Assembly (NCBI GenBank): GCA_011037195.1
Contig: JAAEAF010000100.1
Span: forward strand, 62,001-126,000
Reading direction: 5' to 3'
DNA: 64,000 nt
From: Triatoma infestans
Lineage: Eukaryota; Arthropoda; Insecta; Hemiptera; Reduviidae
Shown here: positions 1 through 10,384 of the stretch, piece after piece
Layout: every line of letters starts with the position of its first letter
Position numbering within the stretch: the stretch's first letter is position 1
The notes under the pieces: generated by a model
Seen by the model: only the letters and a program-made list of their open reading frames with translations
What the model was told of the DNA's origin: nothing
Databases searched by the model: none
Position numbers and translations under genes: made by a program

Positions 1-307
1 CAAATTTGGAATTCTAGCAATGCTTCTAATGTACATTAGAACAGTACAGTAGAACAATAAATTGTACTGAAATGGTACCATAGAAGAAAGCTAAACGTTA
101 CTATACGATACGTAGATATGTGTAGATAGCATAACGAAGTTTAAAGAAAATTGTTGAAGTCGTTTTTTAGGAAAATCGCGAAAAACTGAAAAAAAAAAAC
201 ATCAGTAGAGTTGCACTTCCGGTTGATGGAATTTGCCCATAAACTTCGTACCAATGGTACACCATGTTTGAGCTTCCTCCGACTTTTCGTTTTTGTGATA
301 TTTTGTT

Positions 308-343
<36 letters not shown>

Positions 344-460
344 TCGCACATTTTTTTCGCACTCAGGAAGCCTGAAAATTTATATTTCCGGAGCTAACTC
401 AATTTAATTCGAAAACTCGACACGATCGCAATTCTTCCTCTTATCAGGAATAAGTGAAAT
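1..460 (-). mobile_element. R repeat (HINE-like), 5' part, cut by window edge
   Basis: Antisense copy. Reading + it runs from a body module (CACTTCCGGTTGATGG near 217) through a (CA)n tract at 310-340 to TTCCGGAG..., GACACGATCGCAATTCTTCC and a worn terminal palindrome near 440-455. The order matches the 5' half of sense R copies. It belongs to the subfamily whose body reads GGAATTCTAGCAATGCTTCTAATGT. The rest lies outside the window. Confidence 0.8.
310..340. repeat. (CA)n microsatellite
   Basis: Uninterrupted dinucleotide run sitting at the fixed internal microsatellite position of an R repeat. Other R copies carry the same tract at the same place with different lengths, so it is part of the element. 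Confidence 0.95.
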
Positions 461-679
461 TAAAAATAAATAAAAAATTCAAAAATAACTGACAGGACTG
501 CAGAGGTATATACAGTTAGGTAGTTAGTGAGTGGTAGTTAGAGATATGTACAGTTAGTGTACCAAGTTAATCATTTATCGAGGAAATTGTTATGTAAAGT
601 CGCACATCCGATCAATGGATTTTCAACAAACTCGAAATTTAGGCATTTAGTTCAAATTCAGATTATATAGATGATAATA

Positions 680-708
680 CACTGATGGACAAAATTAGCA
701 CACCACTC
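680..708 (+). repeat. Tc1 left terminal inverted repeat
   Basis: Matches the reverse complement of 2202-2229 with a one-base length difference near the tip and a few changes inside; the shared core is GATGGACAAAATTA. Likely transposase cleavage and binding end. Confidence 0.9.
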
Positions 709-962
709 AATTTTTGTTTGGTTAAAATTAAATAAATTATCTTCCCGATTTTGTTTTGGTGAACTATTGATATTTGGGTGATATCAGAGTCAATATAAAC
801 CATGAATAATACTTTCTTTACTCTTTAATCCCATTTTCACAAACATAGCCTTTGACCCAACCCATCCAATCTACACATAAAATTTATTCTAACTCATTCT
901 TTCTCTTTACCATGAACTTTTTTGTTTTTTATCTTTGTACATTTTAAAAAGAATTTTGTTCA

Positions 963-1994
963 ATGGCCGCAGTAAGTAATTTAAGTGAACATGATTGCGT
1001 TAAAGTTGTGACTTTGCTAGAGGAAGGGTACAGTCAGCGTGAAGTCGCTAGGAGACTGGGCGTACATCACTCGTCTATAGGCAGGGCTCTAAAGCGATTT
1101 AGGGAGACAGGAGGTCATTCAAGAAGAGAGGGGCAAGGTCGGCCTAGATGTACAGCAGAGAGAGACGATAGGTAAATCCGGCACCTGGCTTTGAGAAACC
1201 GGAGCATCACGGGAAATGAGATAAAAAGTCTCATTAGGCAGGTCCGAAATGTTTCCATTTCCAGCAGGACTGTTAGAAGAAGACTTAACGAAAGTAACCT
1301 TAGAGCCCGACATCCTGCTCGTGGCCCTCTCCTTACCACAGTCCACAAAATGACCAGGCTTCAGTTTGCACGTGAACATGTGAATTGGACTTTAGACAAA
1401 TGGAAGAGAGTGCTCTTTACAGATGAGGTGAGAGTGGGTTTAAATTCTTCAGATGGCCGTAATTACACATGGAGAAGCCCAGGAGAGAGGTACGCGCCAT
1501 GCTGTATGGTCCCTCAGGTGGCATTTCGTGGGGACTCACGGATGTTCTGGGGTGGCATTTCCTTCGATGGTCGTACTGAATTGGTTGTTGTGCGCGGAAG
1601 GTCTTTAACGTCTCAGAGGTACTTAGAAACCATAATCGAAGAACATGTAGTGCCATTTGCTCCTTACATCGGCGAGGGATTCGTATTAATGGATGATAAT
1701 GCCAGACCCCACAGAACACGAATTGTTGCTGAGTACCTGATTGAGGTTGGGATTGAGCGTATGGTATGGCCACCACGGAGTCCAGACTTGAACCCAATTG
1801 AACACGTCTGGGACCAACTTAAGCGAAGAGTACGACGTCGGAATCCGTGTCCAAGCACCCTTGATGAATTGGAAAGGGCTGTTGTAGAAGAGTGGGACAG
1901 CATTCCTCAGGATTTCATCCAAAACCTCTTCCAATCTATCCAAAGGCGTTTAAGAGACGTAATTCGTGCCAGAGGAGGAAATACCCAGTATTGA
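963..1994 (+). pseudogene. Tc1-like DD34E transposase with one in-frame stop
   Basis: This would encode about 343 residues, the usual Tc1 length. An N-terminal paired-like helix-turn-helix (residues ~8-55, with EEGYSQREVARRLGVHHSSI) is followed by a second DNA-binding half and the DDE catalytic domain. Catalytic residues are visible: D in LFTDEVRVG, D in LMDDNARPH, and E in SPDLNPIEHVWD; 34 residues separate the second D from the E, giving DD34E. The WGG motif appears in MFWGGISFDG. Start at 963 is the only ATG giving a full helix-turn-helix. A TAA at 1173-1175 interrupts codon 71 between DNA-binding domain and linker; the frame is otherwise open to the stop before 1995. As it stands it cannot make full-length enzyme. 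Confidence 0.95.
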
Positions 1995-2201
1995 GAAGGT
2001 TTTCTTTAAAATTTTTCTTTTTTTTTAAGATTTTTTTATTTTTAAGTTTATCTTTTTTTTTAAGATTTTTTTTTGAATTCATTATGTACCTTTGATTTAC
2101 CTATGTAAAATACAATTTCGTTTTCAAATGACTTATTTTTTCAACCAACAATATTTTTAAAGTCCAAAATTTGCACAAATTGGAAATTATAAAAAAAATA
2201 A

Positions 2202-2229
2202 GGGTGGTGCGTTAATTTTGTCCATCCTG
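2202..2229 (-). repeat. Tc1 right terminal inverted repeat
   Basis: Reverse complement begins CAGGATGGACAAAATTAACG and pairs with 680-708. TA at 2230-2231 follows directly. Confidence 0.9.
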
Positions 2230-2345
2230 TAGTTGTACAAAAAACTGAAATGGTACTTTAGAGGAAAGTATAAACTCATCCCTTCTCTAAAAGACTCCTT
2301 AAATGAATTTATCGTAAAAAAGGTTTCAAATATAAATTTTACGCT

Positions 2346-2922
2346 GGGGGGGGGGGCAACCGCACGGATGCCATGATGGCCATGGATGCAGAAGTTCACA
2401 TTTCCCCATGGAGTCTCTATGTCATACTGACACCAGCCATTTTTTCAATTTTTTAGCCTTTTACGAATGTTTTAAAACGGATGAAAAGCAAATGAACGAC
2501 GATTCTATAAGATGTAAAAATTAAATTCTGTTAATTAGAATATCTATTTGACAAGACCTCCTTCCCCATTGTTGAACAAATTAACAAGTTTTTTGAAGGA
2601 GTCCACCCTGAAAACATAATGATTACTGACGTAAAAAAAAAGAAGGGCCATGCATCACCCTCCATGTTAATTGCATGTCACAACAATGCAGTACAACTGC
2701 AGTGGGATTAATGTATAACACAATACTCTAAGTAAAAAATGTCGTTTATTTAACCAATAATAGAAGCACTTTACGCCTAATAATACTGCTAATGAATTTT
2801 AATCCTAATATAAAGAGGTGACATCAGAATTCTTTATTAAATATTCTAATTTAGTCAAAAAATGTTTATTTAAACATAATTTGTATTTTCTCTGATAAAA
2901 TTTGAAATTCTATCAGAGTAAG
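2346..2922. other. No gene seen; AT-rich intergenic
   Basis: A G-run near 2345-2355 is followed by AT-rich sequence with no coding pattern, inverted termini or known repeat that I can recognise. Confidence 0.6.
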
Positions 2923-3790
2923 AGGTAGTAAGAGGAAGTATTGCAATCGTGCGAAACTTTTAAAATTGAGTTTTCACCGGAAGTACATGTTTTGGGATCC
3001 CAGAATAGGGAAAAAATGTTTTTAGCGGATAGTCTGTAAGTGTGTGTGTGTTTTAACGGAAAATTTCAAAAACGAAAAGTCGCAGGAAAAGTTTGGTATT
3101 CCTTTTAGGTATTTACACCGCAACAAAGACGAAGATTTCGGGCAAAATCTATCAACCGGAAGTGCAACTCTACTGTTTTTTTTTTATTTTTTTTGTAATT
3201 TTCTCGAAAAAACTGATCCAACGAATTTTTCCCCCCAAAAAATCGATTTTTGAGGGATTCTGGGGGAACAACAGTAGCGTTATACTTTCGTCTAAAGTAC
3301 CACTTCAGTATAATATATGATTTTATCATTTACATAATATTCATACACATTGGGTGCATTGATAGAATTCCAAATATGAAGAAAATCGCCTAACAAGATG
3401 TGCAGCTTTACAGAATGGGTTTCTGAGTTTTTTGGAGTTTCTAGAAAACAAGTATAACCATTTCCTTTAAACTTGGCATGCTAACTTCATAGGTAACAAC
3501 GTATTACTTTTATTTGAAACATTTATCCACATAAAAATTATTTTGAATGATTGTGCGCAATTTTATGGCGTGCGTTAATATCAAATTTTATATTACGTAC
3601 TGGTTCAGTGTTCTTAGAGCGCTCTCCTGGGCGATAATATAATCATCACTTCTCCTGTTATTATTCTCCCACTGCCTCTTTATTTGTGTTGGGACTAACA
3701 GTAAAATTTTAGTTTATAGAAAATTTGTTATTTTATGAGTTTTTACAATTGTATTAAAAGGAGTTAGAGACAGAGTCTTGTGAGTGAAGA
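2923..3790 (+). mobile_element. R repeat, near full length, sense
   Basis: Starts AGTAAGAGGAAGTATTGCAA (palindrome half), then TTTTCACCGGAAGTACATG, (TG)n at 3041-3050, AACCGGAAGTGCAAC near 3154, the CTCTAAAGTACCACTTCAG-type block near 3290, and a last block with GCGCTCTCCTGG (3618) and GGGACTAACAGTAAAATTTT. It ends in a worn GGAGTTAGAGACAGAGTCTTGTGAGTG at 3761-3787. The body is of the ATTCCAAATATGAAGAAAATC subfamily. Confidence 0.85.
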
Positions 3791-4965
3791 GAATATAGAA
3801 TAGAATAGAAACATACTATATTTATGTAAGCAGACATGATACACGTTGGGGTCTGGCCCAACATTTCAAAGTAAAAAAAAAAACAAACAATAACACTCAC
3901 ATATAAATTACTCATACATTTAACACTAATAATATATTTCACAATTAGCACTCAAAATCATCAACCAATTCTCGTCCAAGTCCAAAATAAAAGTTTTCAT
4001 TTTAATAGCACACTCAACAAATTTAAATACATTCTTCAACTGATTCCCATCGGTTATATTTAATAATCTCACGAGTAAGTCCTCTTCATTACTGCTGCGA
4101 TCTATATACTGAGCAAGGAATTCCTTCCTGTACGACCTGTAGATTGGACATGTCAGCAAAAAAAATGTACCAAAGTTTACGGCTCTTTTGCATTGCAAAG
4201 AGCACATATCATACTCGTATTGATTGAAACCCTTTCTCCATTTTTATAATATTAATATTGGACAATCTCAACTGGCATGAGACTCATTGCTGTTTGATCG
4301 GCATTCTTTCCGTGATGTAACGTTCACCTTCTCCAAACGCTGGTAGCTGTCTAAAAAACGGGTTGTATTTGGAGTTCAGTATACAATTAACATCTTGGCT
4401 CCTCAAATGATTTGTCCACCTTTCAATAATAATACAACCCGTTTGTATTATTGAAAGGTGGAGAAATTCGTATTATTTGAAATGAAGCAAAACATTGTAT
4501 TATTGTTGTCAAATTTGAATGTATTATTTGAATGAATTTGTATTTGTATTATTTGAAATGAAGCATAACCTCAGTACTATTGAAATTATATATCGCCGGG
4601 AGCCCTATTGTCACATGTGTGTTGTTGAAATGAAGGAACCAATGATTTTTTTGAGTGCGATAGCAGATTGATGGTTGTTAGGTAATTTATCATAACATCA
4701 AAGCATTTTTTTAAAGTTTCATTTGGAGACATACGAAGAACTTGTAGTCATAGTTTCAATGTACTTACTCTCTAATACTGTAACCCGTATATCTTTACAC
4801 CCTGTTTCAGTAGGAATGAAATGGTTCGGTGTATTGAATGGTAAATGAAACAGTTGTTTGTAAAAACACATTCGCAACCTTTCTAATGGTTCCAAATAAC
4901 CAAGGGCCCAAAGTTCAGAAGAGTAAAGAGCTGTAGCTGCTACCACAGTTTCAAACAAACTGATC
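3790..4965 (-). pseudogene. Non-LTR retrotransposon (LINE) remnant, RT C-terminal region
   Basis: On the minus strand, 4958-4719 reads ATALYSSELWALGYLEPLERL then FYKQLFHLPFNTPNHFIPTETGC. This is the pattern downstream of LINE reverse transcriptase (gcELWG...L....NRFLK..L.LP..TP....R.ETG). Further on, 4207-3926 reads CSLQCKRAVNFGTFFLLTCPIYRSYRKEFL, the Cys-rich tail (C..C....... H/T..  CP.Y...R..FL) at the end of LINE ORF2. Frame is broken between them and no start is left. The 3' end abuts an R repeat end near 3790 with a short GAATA-type repeat. The clade cannot be fixed from this fragment. Confidence 0.75.
4415..4462. repeat. Hairpin-forming inverted repeat
   Basis: TCCACCTTTCAATAAT at 4415-4430 is matched by its exact reverse complement ATTATTGAAAGGTGGA at 4447-4462, separated by 16 bases. 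It lies within the LINE remnant. Beside it, GTATTATTTGAAATGAAGC occurs twice (about 4471 and 4546), a short direct duplication. Confidence 0.85.
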
Positions 4966-4976
4966 TACACTTCCCT

Positions 4977-5100
4977 AGGACTAATAGTAAAATTTTACTT
5001 TACAGGAAGTTTGTTATTTTACGAGTTTTTACAATTTGTATTAAAAGGAGTTAGAGAGAGGGTTGTGAGTGTTTCACAATAGATTTTTATTTTGAGTATT
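4977..5100 (+). mobile_element. R repeat 3' end, second copy of the same end
   Basis: TAGTAAAATTTTACTTTACAGG through GGAGTTAGAGAGAGGGTTGTG and GAGTGTTTCACAATAGATTTTT repeats, with minor changes, the end already present at about 3700-3787. The two copies bracket the LINE remnant. The terminal hairpin is partly worn. Confidence 0.8.
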
Positions 5101-5916
5101 TAAATATATGAGTCACTTTTATTTAAAACATTTTTTTAAATGTTATAAGATAAAGGCAATAACAGCAATTATAATCTCCCTCAAAATAATCTTCCATAAT
5201 AAAAGAGCTTTTTCCTATCTTTTTTTTATAGAAATAGATGGAAATTAAAGACAATCGATAATAAAAAGGTTTATATAGTTGAAAAAAAAAGCCTTGATAG
5301 TCATGATTAAAAGCTGAGTCTGCACATTACAGTTTTAGAAAAAAAGGAGTGGGGATTTATGTCTTTCATAAGCAAGTGCTCTCTTTGATGACCAACCCAC
5401 TACAGCAGTTGTCCAGAGTGTGATGATTGTGATAATCATTGACGAGACACCCAACATTTCTCTCTTTACGACAATATCCAAACCACATACTACTACTGGG
5501 GAGGAGATCCACAGCCTACTCTTTCTGGTACTCGGTCAGAGATTAACCGGCAAGGGTTGCTGATCGACCACTCATTGTCAAAACAGTGTCCACCATCATA
5601 TCCTGCTGACTACAAGACTGGTTAGCTCTGTGAATGGTAGTGCCCAGTCCTCGGCTCTCTCAATATATATATAGCTCGGCACTCTCTCATTTGTCACCAT
5701 CATTACAATACAAAGCTATTAGTGCTATCAGGAACTCCAGTGTTAAACCCTCCTATTAGAGATGTACTCAGTTCTCTCCATTAAAGTTTACCCTTTTATA
5801 GGTTTGAAAATGGATTATGTGTAAAATTAAATAATTGGTTTATATTAAACAAAAAAAAAAAAATAGGGGAAATTGTGGTGAGGGGTTAATCTTTCCTTCT
5901 TTTTTTTTTTTTTATA
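5100..5916. other. No gene seen; AT-rich with a TATA-like site
   Basis: AT-rich to about 5340, then a moderately GC-richer stretch to about 5760. CAATATATATATAGCTCGGC at 5662-5681 looks like a TATA box, but no coding start follows. GATGATTGTGATAATCATTG near 5420 is a small palindrome. Confidence 0.4.
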
Positions 5917-6170
5917 AAACTATTGATTGTCAAATTTAGCACTATAATTAAACTTCTACATGGTAATTTGGTAAGCAGGGTCGTTTCGTCCTTCTTAAGA
6001 AGCAAAAATTCCGAGTTTGAAGAAAATCGATTGACCGGAAGTGCGTTTTTCTCGGAAAAAAGTTCATTTAAAGAAGTTTTGAGTGGCGAAGATTGTATGG
6101 CTTCCTCAAAAAAAGTCATTTTATTTAGCTTCTCCAATTAATTTTATGTTTACTTAAAATAGTTTCAAGT
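5917..6170 (+). mobile_element. R repeat internal fragment
   Basis: Contains AAAATTCCGAGTTTGAAGAAAATCG and TTGACCGGAAGTGCG (near 6030), a body-module core. The remainder is worn. A sense 3' end with no body lies at 8047-8095, across the foldback element, so this may be one R copy split by it. Confidence 0.6.
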
Positions 6171-6231
6171 CCAGCCAATTTTATTTTTATTTTATAATTT
6201 ATATCTAAATTTTCACATACTAGCCAACAAT

Positions 6232-7998
6232 TGGATTTATACAGTGTCTTTAGATTTTCGAACTCTAATGTATAATGCTTCTACTTTCTATAATTTGTTT
6301 GTTTAATTGAAATAATAATTCGTTCGATTCATTTTGTTTATGTTATTGCGAAAAACTAGATTTAGATTGAATTAGCTCATGCGTAGATATCAATATTTAT
6401 AGTACTCATTCAATACTTTGTAGACTGCGCCGCACACATAAAATTTAGAACAATTTAGTGTATAGCTACAAATTCCAGATCAAAGAAAAGTTTTTTAACC
6501 GAAAATTGTGAATTCCTTGGAGAAATTTTTGTGGGTGTTTAACATCAATTATATTTTGCCCCACTAGTGTAAACGGCCAAATACAAAATGGGGACTTACA
6601 TTGGATCTGCATTTCCTCCTAATTCTGTTTTGTTTTCTTTCCCAACAATGAAATGAAAATTCTGAGTTTTCATTTCTTTATAACTCACATTAATTATATA
6701 AAAAAAAAAGGAAATATTATTTCAGAAATACAGTAAACTCCGATTATCCGGGCTAATGGTGGGGAGAGGCGACACGGATAATCGAAAAACACGGATAATC
6801 CGAACTATAATTATTTATTTCTAAAATACAATATATTTCTAAGGCAGACAATTATTTTAACATATTTAATGCTCATTATTACGAAAATCTGTGATTTTTG
6901 GTTTGTTTGCAGAAATCTTTTAATGATTTTTTAATATCAGTTCGAATTTTTCTAAGAGCTATTATGTCGTTATACTCGAATTCCTATTGGTCGATTTACT
7001 CCAACAAAGTGTCAACAGAATTCAGGGCCAATATAATAAATTAAATTCATGCCCGGATAGTCCGCAAACCTGATTTTCCGCACACAGATAATCGTGAATT
7101 TACTGTAACTGGATTTTTTGCATTTTTATTATATAAAAAGTTAATAGCACAATTTGATAACTTATCATCCTACGGAGGGAAAATTAGTGAAATCTAAACT
7201 AGTTTTTTTCATAGAAATAATTAGTTATAAATAATTAACCAATCACAGTGTAAAAAAGAAGGTGTGAATTGTGGGATGGTATGTTAGGTCAATCAGAAAT
7301 TTAGAATTATCATGTGGACTACGTCTATATTTGACACCTTCACTTCTACACCGTGATTGGCTAGTTATTTAGAGCTAATTATGTCTATAAAAAATCCTAG
7401 TTTCAAATTTTCTTACTAATTTTCTCCTCGTAGGTATTTTATAAATTATCAAATCATGCAATAAAAATTATAAAAAAAAAAATGCAAAAAATCAAGTAAT
7501 TCTGATTACTGTCTTATATAATTACTGTAAGTTATAATTACTGATACTAGTGTTTTATATAATTAATGAGAGTTACAAGAAAAAATTCAGCATTTTCATT
7601 CCATTGTTGAAAAAGAAAGCAAAAGAGAATTAGGCCGAAATGCAAGATCCACCATTTTGTATTTGGCTATTTGTACTAATGACAACAAAATAAAATTGAT
7701 GTTAAACACCCACAAAAATTCTCCAAGGAATTCAGAATTTTCGATTAAAAAACTTTTCTTTGATCTGGAGTCCTAGCTACACATTATATTAATTTTATGC
7801 ATGTGGCGCAGTCTACAAAGTATTGAAAGAGTACTATAAATATAGAAAAATATGCATGAGCTAATTCAATTAAAATCCAGTTTCTCGCAGCACATAAAAA
7901 AAGGAATCGAACTATTTATTAGTGCAATTAAACAAACAAATTATAATAAGAAGAAGCGTTATGCATTACAGTTCGAAGAAAAACTACAGACTATTAAA
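6232..7998. mobile_element. Foldback / long-inverted-repeat element, about 1.77 kb
   Basis: Left arm 6232-7267 and right arm 7332-7998 are reverse complements over nearly their whole length. Matching landmarks are GACTGCGCCGCACACATAAA (6424) with the complement of TTTATGCATGTGGCGCAGTC (7795), GTGGGTGTTTAACATCAATT (6531) with its complement near 7698, and AACCAATCACAGTGT (7237) with its complement near 7350. The left arm is longer only because a MITE sits in it. The central spacer is about 65 bp. No ORF is inside. Arms look roughly 75-80% alike by eye. I saw no clear target duplication. Confidence 0.88.
6731..7105. mobile_element. pogo/Tigger-like MITE, about 375 bp
   Basis: The left end begins CAGTAAACTCCGATTATCCG; the right end in reverse complement begins CAGTAAATTCACGATTATC. 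TA flanks both ends (6729-6730, 7106-7107). CAGTA-starting termini with GATTATCCG and internal CGGATAATCGAAAAACACGG are typical of pogo-group MITEs. The intact right arm of the foldback element preserves the empty site CAGAATTACTTGATTTTTTGC near 7485-7506 (reverse complement), against CAGAAATA/TAACTGGATTTTTTGC around the insert. Confidence 0.9.
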
Positions 7999-8000
7999 TG

Positions 8001-8095
8001 TAACAATGGAACAATGTAACAATGTAACATTAATGTAACAATGTAAATTGGAATAAGAGAAAGTCATGTGAGTGTTTCATAACAGAATTTTTTTC
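8001..8095 (+). mobile_element. Short AATGTAAC tandem repeat and R repeat 3' terminus
   Basis: 8001-8046 holds about five degenerate AATGTAACA units. It is followed by GGAATAAGAGAAAGTCATGTG and GAGTGTTTCATAACAGAATTTTTTT (8047-8092), the sense R 3' end with a partly worn hairpin. Confidence 0.75.
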
Positions 8096-8099
8096 CATT

Positions 8100-9590
8100 A
8101 AATTATGAATGAACAGCTGACGATCGTGTGTCAAGATAAACATCATCACACGAATCGTCACCAATGGATAGTAAATATATAAGTTTTCCAAAATATTAAT
8201 AATGAATCGTTCATGTGAAAAATTCCTTACTTTAGCTATTAAAGGATCATTGCAAAGTTTTAAAGCTGGGCCACTCCCACCCCCATATTTAGCTACTTTT
8301 CCCCTCCGGATCAAACTATTCAAGTATAAATAATTCAAATAACCAGATATATATATATATTGAGATTGATAAAATGTTGAAAATCCTTATCTATAATCAA
8401 TAAAACATTTCAACCAGGATTTCTCCTCCACTATATAATGTCATCGTCCTCACTCCTCCTTTCTTTATCGCCCCGGCACACTGGTGATATTGATGGAGGC
8501 GGTGGTGGTGGGTTAGTGTTAATAAAGGGAACCAAGAGCACAGGGTGCCCCAAACACTGCTAGCAAATGCTTTAAAATGCACACTTGGCAGCAGCTTGTG
8601 AATTCAGTAGAGTGCATCTGCGTTGCTACTACTTCACCCTAAATCAATGCAAAGCCGGTCCAAATTAAAATGGTTTTCACTCGCGCCTACTCCCCTCAGA
8701 CCCCTGGAATGTAACGCCCTATTATAGTTTTACGGCTTTACTACTATAGAATTAGAGGTAAATGTGGAAGCTGGATAGGAGGTTTCTTTCGTTTTTTTTG
8801 TAAAACCGATTGCCCCTCCACCGCTAATATTCTTTTTCCATTCATTTCCTCATTACTCTTTTCCAGGGATTTCTCTTTCTCTTTACAGTACTACTCAGGG
8901 TGAACCATAGTGAGAGATAAGACTAAGAGAATCTCAACAAAAAAAAAAAATCTAACCAGCCCCCCCCAGATCAAGCTAGCGTAGAAGTGTGTTCTTTTTT
9001 CGGTGGTGGTGTGAATTGGTTTATTGTGTACTGTAGGGATGATCCTGGATTGACGGTACCTCCTCATAGTGCGGCCGTCCGGTAAAGCTTCTAGGGGTGG
9101 CAGAAAAGCCATGACTTGGTGGGAGCAGGACCAGCTAGTTTTGTATGTTTTCCCACTTCGTCTATCATTTTCTCTCCATTTTCTGTCACCCACTAGCTTC
9201 AGCCACCCCCCTCACCCAATCTAGTTATACATCTCACACAGGCTGACCCTTAAATCCTGTTAGAACGGAAATGGCGTCATTTATGTTGGACGAAGGGTCC
9301 GAATGAGAGCGGAGCTGGGCAGAGATAGCAAGATTGGATGAGATCACAATAGAGAATCATCTCACTCACACATACACACTATCTTCATCTGGGAAATTTC
9401 TATTACAGACGTTGAGGACACTGATGTAAGAAGGATGGGAAAACAATTCTGGCCCCACTGGAGGGTATTACATGTAAATTGCAAGGTTGAATGACTTTAG
9501 AATTAGGGAGGTTACTACATTATTGAATTGTGAAAGAGCAGTTGTGAAGACCTACATCTGGCGTTGCTGCCAAATTTATTGTTTTATTTT
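8100..9590. other. No gene seen; GC-richer island at 8440-9300
   Basis: The island is clearly richer in GC than its surroundings and free of R repeats. It includes GTGCGGCCGTCCGG at 9069-9082. The open frames in it match nothing I recognise and lack coding character. It could be a regulatory region or untranslated exon of a gene outside the window; this is inference from composition only. Confidence 0.35.
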
Positions 9591-9599
9591 TTTACTGTT

Positions 9600-9855
9600 G
9601 AGATAGTTAAATGTGAAAGTATTGGATCGTGTCAAATCGAAATTTGGTTTTCACCGGAAATAGATCTTTTGAGGTCCTCTGAGTATGAAAAAGATGGTTT
9701 TCTAGCGGTTGGCTAATTAAATGTTTTTTTTCAGTACTTTCAAGATTTCCTCGAAATCGGATCCTACGATTTTTCATTAAACTTTGCATACTAATTAAAT
9801 ACATAAAGGCTTATCACTTTTATGTGCAACATTTCTATGGAAAAATATATTTTAG
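9600..9855 (+). mobile_element. R repeat 5' part, internally deleted
   Basis: GATCGTGTCAAAT, GGTTTTCACCGGAAATAGATC and GAGGTCCTCTGAGTATGAAA mark the 5' section. The text then jumps to TCCTCGAAATCGGATCCTACG and CACTTTTATGTGCAACATTT, skipping the microsatellite and the first CCGGAAGT block. Confidence 0.75.
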
Positions 9856-10380
9856 GAAATTCTGTGACCTAATACTTCAAAAAGTTGTCGAGGTTTGCTC
9901 CGCAGAGCTAGAACGAATCAGAGATATATTCTGAAATCGATTGGACATTCTTGAACAACTCGAAATATACCTACATAAAGACCTTAATGAAAACGAACAA
10001 ACAAAATTTATTCGGTAGTTGAACTCAACACCACCTTCCCATAATCACAAATAACAAGAAATGTAATAAATAATACACAATACACTTAAACTAAACATGT
10101 TTAAGCAGCAAAAAGAAATGTATGTCATGTGCATATGCGAGTGTTCAGATAATAGCATGATTGTGGAGAGCATACATCGGTTTGAGTATCAGATCATTTA
10201 CATGATGAATGTCAGATAACATGAATATATAATTTAATTGCTATCCAATATATTGATTAATGCTATCTTACGATCATTCACTTAATTTTTATTATTAATT
10301 ATTCTATAGCAACCAACAAGTGAGACAGTAACCTTTCGTAATTAAATGCTGGTTCTATCTCAAAGCATAACAATTAAAAA
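9856..10380. other. No gene seen
   Basis: AT-rich sequence without a coding pattern or a repeat that I can place. Confidence 0.5.
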
Positions 10381-10384
10381 AAAA

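Larger units (their letters stand above)
680..2229 (+). mobile_element. Tc1-family DNA transposon, about 1.55 kb
   Basis: Both ends carry the same inverted terminus: the left begins CACTGATGGACAAAATTAGC and the right, read in reverse complement, begins CAGGATGGACAAAATTAACG. Each end is flanked by TA (678-679 and 2230-2231), the expected target duplication of Tc1/mariner elements. The element holds one transposase reading frame with a single internal stop. Inverted repeats are short and about 250-300 bp separate each terminus from the gene. It sits inside an R repeat. Good end preservation and nearly open coding sequence suggest a fairly recent insertion. Confidence 0.93.
595..2345 (-). mobile_element. 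R repeat fragment split by a Tc1 element
   Basis: Left part 595-679 holds AAGTCGCACATCCGATCAAT and AGATGATAATA; right part 2230-2345 holds GTTGTACAA, CTGAAATGGTACTTTAGAGG and CCTTAAATGAATTT. Joined across the insert they give the R-body phrase GATGATA-GTTGTACAA, close to the GATGATAGAATTGTATAA of other copies. The insertion therefore postdates this R copy. Confidence 0.8.

Noticed and set aside
302..341. CA tracts as a CRISPR-like or functional array
   Set aside because: Simple microsatellites at a fixed place inside R repeats; no spacers.
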